Below are positions 1 to 4,852 of a stretch of DNA of 7,088 nt, in pieces. Made by a program: the position numbers and the translations under genes. The notes beneath the pieces were generated by a model. It was not told where the DNA came from, searched no databases, and saw nothing but the letters and a program-made list of their open reading frames with translations. The DNA comes from Clostridia bacterium. Lineage in GTDB: Bacteria > Bacillota > Clostridia > Lachnospirales > WQUN01. How positions within the stretch are numbered: the first letter of the stretch is position 1; each line of letters begins with the position of its first letter. The stretch lies in the NCBI GenBank assembly GCA_025997155.1, contig BNUF01000120.1, positions 1 to 7,088 of the forward strand. The letters are read 5' to 3'.

Positions 1-843
1 TTGTTTGACGTTGTTTAGTTCCTTGAAATAATATCCCAGTTGACAGCAAGTCTCCGCCCTCGGAACGTCGAAGGCGAAACTCCGCAGCAGGGCAAAAAGC
101 GCGTCTTCAGCCGCGCCGCTTAACTGACGGCATTTTGCCAGCTCGTTGCACGCCGTTATCTCGTCCTCAATCCACCCTTTTCCAGAATCTAGGAATTTCC
201 CGAACCACCGCGCCGCGTCTTTATAATCTCCGATATCTTTTAGTTCACGCGCATAGTAATACATTCCGCGCGGCGAAAGTTCCCCGCCTCCGTTTAATAT
301 ATTCTCATATATTCGAATATTACGGCGGTCTTTTTTCTCGTGTATTTTCGCGTGGGTCACGCAAACGTCCGAATTGATTATTTTCCCGCGAAGTTCCAAA
401 TGTTCGTGGACGGGTTCGCGCCACGCTAAATTAAGACTCCTCTTTGACAATCTCTCGCGGAAGAAAGAAAACGTAACGTTGCCGTGTTCGTCAAAACCCG
501 TATTGTATTTCATCATAACAACGTCCGTTTCAGAAGTCATTGATTCTTTCAACACTTTAAGTTTTTTCGCGTCCTCGGGCAAAATAACGTCGTCCGCGTC
601 CAGCCACATTATATAGTCCGCCGCCGCCTTGCTGTACGAGAAATTACGCGCCGCCGAAAAATCGTCTGTCCATTCAAAATCGAAAATTTTATCCGTAAAT
701 TTCGCAGCTATCTCCTTTGTTCTATCCGTTGAACCTGTGTCGGCGATGATTATTTCGTCGGCGACGCCTTTCACGGAATTAAGACACCTCTCCAGAGTAT
801 CATCCTCATTTTTAACAATCATACACAAACTTATCGTAATCAC
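1..843 (-). CDS. GT2-family glycosyltransferase with TPR-like C-terminal part, 3' end outside window
   Basis: This is a partial gene: 281 codons are visible with no stop before the window edge. The N-terminus MITISLCMIVKNEDDTLERC is the classic start of GT-A fold family 2 glycosyltransferases. It is followed by ADTGSTDR (residues 34-41) and the metal/nucleotide-sugar DxD motif in WLDADD (residues 80-85). From about residue 188 the sequence becomes helical and TPR-like (RGMYYYARELKDIGDYKDAA), the usual layout of clostridial and bacillar TPR-glycosyltransferases of roughly 350 or more residues. Such enzymes transfer a sugar from a nucleotide donor in the cytoplasm; donor and acceptor cannot be read here. 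The GTG start at 843-841 was chosen because AAAAGGGGG lies 10 nt upstream and the family motif begins at residue 2. The frame stays open upstream into the divergent gene, so a longer N-terminus is not excluded. The divergent collagen-like protein, rich in Gly-X-Thr, is a plausible acceptor, but this is inferred from position only. Confidence 0.9.
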   Translation of the reverse strand, partial: MITISLCMIVKNEDDTLERCLNSVKGVADEIIIADTGSTDRTKEIAAKFTDKIFDFEWTDDFSAARNFSYSKAAADYIMWLDADDVILPEDAKKLKVLKESMTSETDVVMMKYNTGFDEHGNVTFSFFRERLSKRSLNLAWREPVHEHLELRGKIINSDVCVTHAKIHEKKDRRNIRIYENILNGGGELSPRGMYYYARELKDIGDYKDAARWFGKFLDSGKGWIEDEITACNELAKCRQLSGAAEDALFALLRSFAFDVPRAETCCQLGYYFKELNNVKQ

Positions 844-865
844 TTCTTGTTCGCCCCCTTTTAGA

Positions 866-892
866 TACCTTATGTGAAAACGGCTTATCCGT
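866..892 (-). promoter_or_regulatory. Possible sigma-K-type promoter of the glycosyltransferase gene
   Basis: On the minus strand CATAAGGTA (874-866) fits the sigma-K -10 consensus CATAnnnTA exactly. An AC dinucleotide (892-891) lies 16 nt upstream, as in the short sigma-K -35 element. The start point would fall near 861-858, leaving a leader of under 20 nt with the Shine-Dalgarno at its extreme 5' end, which is tight. Few bases are specified, so a chance match is possible. Confidence 0.3.
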
Positions 893-937
893 GACAGATG
901 TTTGTCTAAAAAGTTGTCGCGCTTGTCTATCACGCGG

Positions 938-945
938 CATACAGT
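938..945 (+). promoter_or_regulatory. Possible sigma-E-type -10 element of the collagen-like gene
   Basis: CATACAGT fits the mother-cell sigma-E -10 consensus CATACAnT, and the start point would fall near 951-953. No convincing ATATT-like -35 lies about 14 nt upstream. TTGTCG at 914-919 is only a poor housekeeping -35. The call therefore rests on the -10 and on the sporulation-type product. Confidence 0.25.
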
Positions 946-953
946 GGTATTAA

Positions 954-979
954 CCGCCGCCGAAAAAGGTCGGCGGCGG
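954..979 (+). promoter_or_regulatory. 5' untranslated region hairpin of the collagen-like gene
   Basis: CCGCCGCCGA (954-963) and TCGGCGGCGG (970-979) form a perfect 10-bp GC-rich stem with a 6-nt loop. No T-run follows, so it is not a canonical terminator. It ends 12 nt before the Shine-Dalgarno and leaves that site in an AT-rich, open stretch. If the -10 at 938-945 is real, the stem begins within a few bases of the mRNA 5' end, where hairpins are known to protect transcripts from 5'-dependent decay. Confidence 0.6.
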
Positions 980-991
980 ATAAATAATTCT

Positions 992-998
992 AAGGAGG
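992..998 (+). promoter_or_regulatory. Ribosome binding site that fixes the collagen-like gene start
   Basis: AAGGAGG lies 8 nt before the ATG at 1007. The in-frame ATG at 902, 35 codons upstream, has no Shine-Dalgarno, and its extension would translate the hairpin, so 1007 is the start. Confidence 0.9.
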
Positions 999-1006
999 AA
1001 TTTTTA

Positions 1007-1942
1007 ATGTCTTTACCAACATTTCCAACCACGACTGCCATTAGCCGCGAAGACGCAATCAATCAGGTCTTGTCTTCAATAGCGATGGAGGAACTGGGTC
1101 TTAGCCACATAATCAATGCCGAGGGCGAAAAGATTCAATACGCGCTGGGTACGATAGCAGGGTTAAGCGGCACAGCCCCGACAGTCAGCGAACTTCTTGC
1201 CCTTAACGAAAGCGTCCGCGCTACCCTTGAGGCGACGGCAAGCAACCAGCTTTTGCTTAAAGAAAAGATGAAAAGCGCGCTTTCCGCCGCCGTTCTGGAA
1301 GGTCCGACAGGTCCGACAGGAGCGACGGGGGCGACAGGACCTTCTGAAGGACCGACAGGGGCAACGGGAGCGACAGGAGCGACAGGGGCGACAGGCGCGA
1401 CAGGAGCGACAGGCGTAACAGGCTCAAGCGCAATAATACCCTACGCCTCGGGCTTGCCCGTAACTTTGTCGATTTTATTAGGCGGACTCGCCGGCATACC
1501 CGCGTTTGTGGGATTCGGCAGTTCCGGTTTGGGTTTGAGCGTTTTGGGGTCGACCATCGACCTTACAGGTTCGAGCGGCACAGCCACGAATTTCGCCCTC
1601 TCCGTTCCACGTGACGGCACGATTACGGCGTTGTCCGCGACGTTCACCGTATCCGCGGCGGTGTCCCTGTCCTTGGGCAGTGTGAGTATCGAAGCGCAGT
1701 TATACGAAGCTCCCGCCAACAGCCAGACGTTCACCGTCATACCCGCCTCCGCGCTCACCCTCACGCCGCCGATTTCGGCTATATCTATCGGTACTGTCGT
1801 TTCAGGCATACTGACAGGTTTAAGCATACCCGTCACGGCGGGAACGCAGCTCCTTCTCGTGTTCAGCGCGTCCAACTCGTCGGGTCTTTCCCTTGCAAGC
1901 CTTATCGAGGGATACGCCAGCGCGGGAGTCGCTATCTCGTAA
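1007..1942 (+). CDS. Collagen-like protein with BclB-type C-terminal domain (putative exosporium/spore-surface glycoprotein)
   Basis: The protein has 311 residues and three parts. Residues 1-98 are a helical N-terminal region containing [20 protein letters not shown] and [17 protein letters not shown], a pattern I remember from clostridial collagen-like proteins. Residues 99-138 are a collagen-like tract of Gly-X-Thr triplets. Residues 139-311 are a beta-rich domain with [58 protein letters not shown] and a YASAGVAIS end. This matches the BclB C-terminal domain of exosporium proteins, which assembles trimers at the tip of the collagen stalk. There is no signal peptide, membrane segment or cysteine, which fits a protein made in the mother cell and placed on the spore surface without secretion. 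The threonines are potential O-glycosylation sites, and a glycosyltransferase is divergent. Family is assigned from memory. The spore location is inferred; such proteins also occur in genomes not shown to sporulate. Confidence 0.88.
   Translation: MSLPTFPTTTAISREDAINQVLSSIAMEELGLSHIINAEGEKIQYALGTIAGLSGTAPTVSELLALNESVRATLEATASNQLLLKEKMKSALSAAVLEGPTGPTGATGATGPSEGPTGATGATGATGATGATGATGVTGSSAIIPYASGLPVTLSILLGGLAGIPAFVGFGSSGLGLSVLGSTIDLTGSSGTATNFALSVPRDGTITALSATFTVSAAVSLSLGSVSIEAQLYEAPANSQTFTVIPASALTLTPPISAISIGTVVSGILTGLSIPVTAGTQLLLVFSASNSSGLSLASLIEGYASAGVAIS
1301..1420 (+). repeat. Coding tandem repeat: interrupted Gly-X-Thr collagen tract
   Basis: The tract has 13 collagen triplets: [15 protein letters not shown], one extra Glu (residue 114), then GPT, six GAT and GVT. 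At DNA level it is a degenerate 9-bp array of the type GGAGCGACA, with third-position changes between copies. The extra residue shifts the collagen register. Twelve of 13 triplets end in Thr and none carries a charged residue, so stability would depend on Pro and possibly on glycosylation. Confidence 0.9.
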
Positions 1943-1949
1943 CTTTACA

Positions 1950-1985
1950 AAAAAATCCGTCGGCACAAAAACCGTCGGATTTTTT
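1950..1985. terminator. Bidirectional intrinsic terminator between the collagen-like gene and clpA
   Basis: AAAAAATCCGTCGG (1950-1963) pairs with CCGTCGGATTTTTT (1972-1985) with one T:T mismatch and an 8-nt loop. A T-run follows the stem on either strand, so it can end both convergent transcripts. It starts 8 bp after the collagen stop and overlaps the clpA stop codon (1984-1986). Confidence 0.85.
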
Positions 1986-4209
1986 AATTTATCTCTATTT
2001 TAAGCTCATTTTCCTCATAATCAAGGATAATCGTGGTTTTGTCGGGGTGTTCAGAGTCGCCGAACATTACCTTGTCAACGATAAGTTTCTTGATTTCGGT
2101 GTTGACGGTGCGGATTATCTCCCTTGCGCCGTATTTTTCCAGAAGTCCCTTTGAGGATACGTATTCGCGAACGCGGTCTTGAATCTCGAGGGAAAAGCCT
2201 TGATTTTGCAGAAGTTTCACAAGGTCGTCAAACTCTTTGTTTGTGATACGCCGCGCCAGTTCTGGCGTAATGCGGTTGAATACGACAACTGAATCGAGTC
2301 TCCCGCGAAACTCGGGCGAGAACACGCGTTCGACTTCTTTGTCGATTGCGTCAACGCCCATAACAGAACGCTCAAAGCCCACCGCGTGTTTGCCGATTTC
2401 ACGCGCTCCCGCGTTTGAGGTCATAATTATGATAACGTTGCGGAAATCCGCCTTTTTGCCCGAATTGTCGGTGAGAAAGCCGTAGTCCATAACCTGAAGG
2501 AGAATATTCAGTATATCGGGGTGTGCCTTCTCGATTTCGTCAAGGAGAAGTACGGCATAGGGCGTTTTGCGGATTGCGTCCGTGAGAAGTCCGCCGTCCT
2601 CGAACCCGACATACCCGGGGGGCGAGCCGATAAGTCTTGCGACTGAATGTTTTTCTTGATATTCGCTCATATCGTATCGTATTAGCGTAACGTCCAGAAG
2701 TTTCGCCAGACGTTTGGCGATTTCGGTCTTGCCCACGCCCGTGGGACCTACAAAAAGCAGGTTCGCCGTTGGGCGTTCCGTCTGCATAAGCCCCGAACGC
2801 GCCAATTTTATCGAATCGGAGATGATTTTTATTGCCTCGTCCTGTCCGAATACGGAATCTTTGAGATTCGCCTCAAGCGAACGAAGCCGCGCCGCGTCAC
2901 TTTGGGAGACGGTGTTTTGGGGTACGTGGGCTTGGTCGGAGACGCATTTTTCCACGTCCTCTTTTGTGATGCCGTAAGAAGGGGTTTCATCGCGCATTTT
3001 AGCGCGCGCCCCCGTCTCGTCGAGAACGTCGATTGCCTTGTCGGGCATCGCCCTGTCCTTAAGGTATTTTGTGGAAAGGGAGCATATGAGGTTTATGATT
3101 TCGGGAGAGTAGGTAACGTTATGAAACTTTTCGTATTTATGTTTTATGCCCTCAAGGATTTTTACATTCTCCTCAAAAGAAGGCTCGTCAACGTTTATCT
3201 TCAGAAAACGGCGGGCAAGAGTGCGGTCTTTTTCAAAATGCTTTTTGTACTCTTCAAAAGTCGTCGAACCGATAAAACGGATATGCCCTTTTGTGAGGTA
3301 GGGTTTGAGAATCCCCGTCGCGTCCGTTCCGCCGCCCGAGACCGCTCCCGCTCCGACTATCGTGTGGATTTCGTCAAAATATATGATTGGAGTCTTGTAT
3401 TTTGAGATATTCTCAAGGATTTGTATCAATCGTTCCTCAAAGTCCCCTCGGTATTTCGTCCCCGCGACGACGCTCGCCATATCCACATAAAAAAGCGTAC
3501 CGTTTTTGAGGGCGGCCGGCGCGTCTCCTTTTGATATACGCTCCGCAAGCCCCTCGACAATCGCGGTTTTGCCCACGCCCGCGTCCCCGATAAGGACGGG
3601 GTTATTCTTAAGCCGTCTCGACAAGACAAGCATTGTTTTTTCAAGCACGTCCTCGCGTCCGATTAGGGGGTCAAGTTTTCCCTCTCGCGCTTTTTTTGTA
3701 AGATTTTGCGCGAATTTCGCCAAAAATTCAAGCTCTTTCGGGCGGCGCGCCGACGTAAGTTCTTCCTGTTCGGCAGCTTTAATCTGGTCGATTCGCGGCT
3801 GGAGTACCGATTTGAGGATTCCGAATTTGCCCACGCCGTTTTTTTGCAATATATATGTGGCATAAGAGTTGTCAAGCCCGAAAATCGAAACGAGTATGTC
3901 GGAGAGGGTTATTATGTCGTTGCCGCTTTGCCCCGTGTACGCCGCCGCGATTTCAAACATATTGACAAGTCCGATTGATTCGGCGGGACGCAAAAAATCG
4001 CCTTTCGGGACTTTTTCGCTGAAAAAATCCGCAAGGTCGCGCATTATGTAGGGAATGTTGCCGCCGCAGTTCGAGATGATATTTTTTCCCTCTTCAAAGA
4101 GCATTGCCGCGTACAGATAATGTTCGGGCAAAACATACTCGTGGGATTGCATTTGCGCCTCGTTGACCGCGACAATATATATCTGGTTCGCTCGCTCGTC
4201 TAGTTTCAT
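1984..4209 (-). CDS. clpA: ATP-dependent Clp protease ATP-binding subunit ClpA
   Basis: This AAA+ unfoldase has 741 residues, close to the usual ClpA length of about 750, and feeds substrates into ClpP in the cytoplasm. A Clp N-domain occupies about residues 1-140 (HEYVLPEH at 23-30) and is the docking site for the ClpS adaptor. D1 has Walker A GDAGVGKT (208-215), Walker B IIYFDEIH (275-282), GSTTFEEY (314-321) and the arginine finger in ARRF (332-335). D2 has Walker A GPTGVGKT (488-495), Walker B VLLLDEIE (553-560) and the second sensor region GAREI (695-699). There is no coiled-coil middle domain between D1 and D2, which excludes ClpB and argues against ClpC. The AVGF motif (609-612) is at the position of the ClpP-docking loop, so the protein should be protease-linked. 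AAGGGA at 4223-4218 serves the ATG, only one base after the clpS stop, which suggests translational coupling. No clpP is in the window. Confidence 0.95.
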   Translation of the reverse strand: MKLDERANQIYIVAVNEAQMQSHEYVLPEHYLYAAMLFEEGKNIISNCGGNIPYIMRDLADFFSEKVPKGDFLRPAESIGLVNMFEIAAAYTGQSGNDIITLSDILVSIFGLDNSYATYILQKNGVGKFGILKSVLQPRIDQIKAAEQEELTSARRPKELEFLAKFAQNLTKKAREGKLDPLIGREDVLEKTMLVLSRRLKNNPVLIGDAGVGKTAIVEGLAERISKGDAPAALKNGTLFYVDMASVVAGTKYRGDFEERLIQILENISKYKTPIIYFDEIHTIVGAGAVSGGGTDATGILKPYLTKGHIRFIGSTTFEEYKKHFEKDRTLARRFLKINVDEPSFEENVKILEGIKHKYEKFHNVTYSPEIINLICSLSTKYLKDRAMPDKAIDVLDETGARAKMRDETPSYGITKEDVEKCVSDQAHVPQNTVSQSDAARLRSLEANLKDSVFGQDEAIKIISDSIKLARSGLMQTERPTANLLFVGPTGVGKTEIAKRLAKLLDVTLIRYDMSEYQEKHSVARLIGSPPGYVGFEDGGLLTDAIRKTPYAVLLLDEIEKAHPDILNILLQVMDYGFLTDNSGKKADFRNVIIIMTSNAGAREIGKHAVGFERSVMGVDAIDKEVERVFSPEFRGRLDSVVVFNRITPELARRITNKEFDDLVKLLQNQGFSLEIQDRVREYVSSKGLLEKYGAREIIRTVNTEIKKLIVDKVMFGDSEHPDKTTIILDYEENELKIEIN

Positions 4210-4210
4210 A

Positions 4211-4513
4211 TTAGGCTTCCCTTAGTATGATTTTCAGCGGAAATCCCTCGGATTTCGCCATTTGGAGGGATTTTTGCTGTTTGGTCAAGGCAATGTCGTA
4301 AATGTATACGCCCGCAACGCCCGACCCGCTTTCGTGTATGTCCATCATAAGCCGTTCCGCGTCGGGCGGTGTTTTGCCAAAAATTTCCATAAGCATTTTC
4401 ATAACAAATTCCATTGTCGTTATGTCGTCGTTCAGACACACAACCGCGAACAGGGGCGGTTTTTTGTATGCCGTTCCCGCTTCTGTTTTTTCTAGGGTTG
4501 CGGTTTCCGCCAT
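4211..4513 (-). CDS. clpS: ATP-dependent Clp protease adaptor protein ClpS
   Basis: The protein has 100 residues, the normal ClpS size, with a flexible N-terminal tail of about 20 residues and then the compact adaptor fold. ClpS recognises N-degrons (bulky hydrophobic N-terminal residues) and hands those substrates to the ClpA N-domain. The binding-pocket residues are present: N28 and D29 in LNDDITTMEF, gate residue M34, and H60 in DIHESGSGVAGVY, corresponding to E. coli N34, D35, M40 and H66. The prolyl residue before the gate Met in E. coli is Thr here. The start at 4513 follows GGAGGT with 7-nt spacing. An open frame extends to 4600, but it would translate the tRNA gene and is rejected. 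The gene lies 28 nt downstream of tRNA-Met and one base upstream of clpA, so all three can share a transcript. Confidence 0.95.
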   Translation of the reverse strand: MAETATLEKTEAGTAYKKPPLFAVVCLNDDITTMEFVMKMLMEIFGKTPPDAERLMMDIHESGSGVAGVYIYDIALTKQQKSLQMAKSEGFPLKIILREA

Positions 4514-4520
4514 TTGGCGC

Positions 4521-4526
4521 ACCTCC
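4521..4526 (-). promoter_or_regulatory. Ribosome binding site that fixes the clpS start
   Basis: GGAGGT on the minus strand lies 7 nt before the ATG at 4513. It lies inside the 28-nt tRNA-clpS spacer, so clpS can be translated from a message whose 5' end is the tRNA 3' cleavage site. Confidence 0.85.
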
Positions 4527-4541
4527 GAGTATACAAAAAAA

Positions 4542-4615
4542 TAGCGGTAGAGGGACTTGAACCCCCGACACTGCGGGTATGAACCGCATGCTCTAGCCAA
4601 CTGAGCTATACCGCC
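4542..4615 (-). tRNA. tRNA-Met(CAT), elongator type
   Basis: The 74-nt cloverleaf reads cleanly on the minus strand. The acceptor is GGCGGTA/TACCGCT with a G1-U72 wobble and discriminator A. The D-arm is GCTC/GAGC. The anticodon stem is TGCGG/CCGCA with loop TTCATAC, giving anticodon CAT. The T-arm is GGGGG/CCCTC with loop TTCAAGT. CCA is not encoded. The anticodon stem lacks the three consecutive G-C pairs of initiator tRNA. The body resembles the Bacillota elongator tRNA-Met rather than lysidine-modified tRNA-Ile2. Seven Ts (4541-4535) follow the 3' end directly. Confidence 0.96.
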
Positions 4616-4638
4616 TAGAATATCCTGTAACAGTAACC

Positions 4639-4667
4639 ATTATACCTCAGCCAGCCAGATATGTCAA
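4639..4667 (-). promoter_or_regulatory. Housekeeping (sigma-A) promoter of tRNA-Met and probably clpS-clpA
   Basis: TTGACA (4667-4662) and TATAAT (4644-4639) are both perfect consensus hexamers with a 17-nt spacer on the minus strand. The start point should fall about 7 nt after the -10, near 4632, leaving a short 5' leader before the tRNA at 4615. No other promoter is evident between here and clpS, apart from sequence inside the tRNA. Confidence 0.92.
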
Positions 4668-4689
4668 GTATATTTTTGAAATCTTTTAA

Positions 4690-4852
4690 GAACCTGTTTA
4701 GTACCCCGCTTGCGGCGGATTTTTGAGATAATTTTTCGCTACGCAAGGAAGCTCCGACGACGCACACTCAAAAGAGTTTGTTAGGAGGGGCTGACGTAGC
4801 GGGGCGGAAAATTAGCCAAAAAGACGGTGCAATGGGGGTAGTAAACAGGTTC
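4690..4852. mobile_element. MITE-like element, 163 bp, terminal inverted repeats, TAA target duplication
   Basis: The left end GAACCTGTTTAGTACCCC (4690-4707) matches the reverse complement of the right end (4835-4852) at 17 of 18 positions. TAA flanks both sides (4687-4689 and 4853-4855), consistent with a 3-bp target duplication. A weaker inverted similarity continues inward (TTGC, TTTTTG, TAATTTT) to CGCTACG (4737-4743) and CGTAGCG (4795-4801), so the element could fold into a long imperfect hairpin. A small stem ACTC-AAAA-GAGT (4766-4777) lies near its centre. No transposase fits. The GAACCTGTT end and TNA-type duplication resemble IS5-family (IS1031/ISL2-like) elements as I remember them, so a full-length relative probably mobilises it. 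The right end forms part of the parC stop codon. Confidence 0.75.

Noticed and set aside
135..877. Three plus-strand open frames of about 80 codons
   Set aside because: They are antisense to the glycosyltransferase, whose minus-strand frame carries clear family motifs; none resembles a known protein.
902..1006. 35-codon N-terminal extension of the collagen-like protein from ATG at 902
   Set aside because: It has no Shine-Dalgarno, runs through the GC hairpin, and an ideal AAGGAGG site precedes the ATG at 1007.
1301..1420. CRISPR-like array
   Set aside because: The 9-bp repeats are contiguous, in frame and encode collagen triplets; there are no spacers.
1441..1875. 144-codon minus-strand frame
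   Set aside because: It is antisense to the BclB-type domain, which has clear family motifs; no ribosome binding site or recognisable motif was seen for this frame.
2902..3405. 167-codon plus-strand frame within clpA
   Set aside because: It is antisense to the D1 domain with its intact Walker motifs and has no recognisable features.
4535..4541. Strong intrinsic terminator after tRNA-Met
   Set aside because: The T-run follows the tRNA directly with no separate stem; it may attenuate but is not called as a terminator.
4206..4589. 127-codon minus-strand frame overlapping clpS
   Set aside because: It is clpS read out of frame and begins inside the tRNA.
4514..4600. 29-codon N-terminal extension of ClpS
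   Set aside because: It is translated from the tRNA-Met gene; GGAGGT and the normal ClpS length place the start at 4513.
4542..4615. Initiator tRNA-Met or tRNA-Ile(CAT)
   Set aside because: The anticodon stem lacks the GGG/CCC pairs of the initiator, and the body resembles the Bacillota elongator tRNA-Met.
4690..4852. Truncation of ParC by the mobile element
   Set aside because: Excising the element with one TAA copy restores a stop at the same codon, so the protein end is unchanged.
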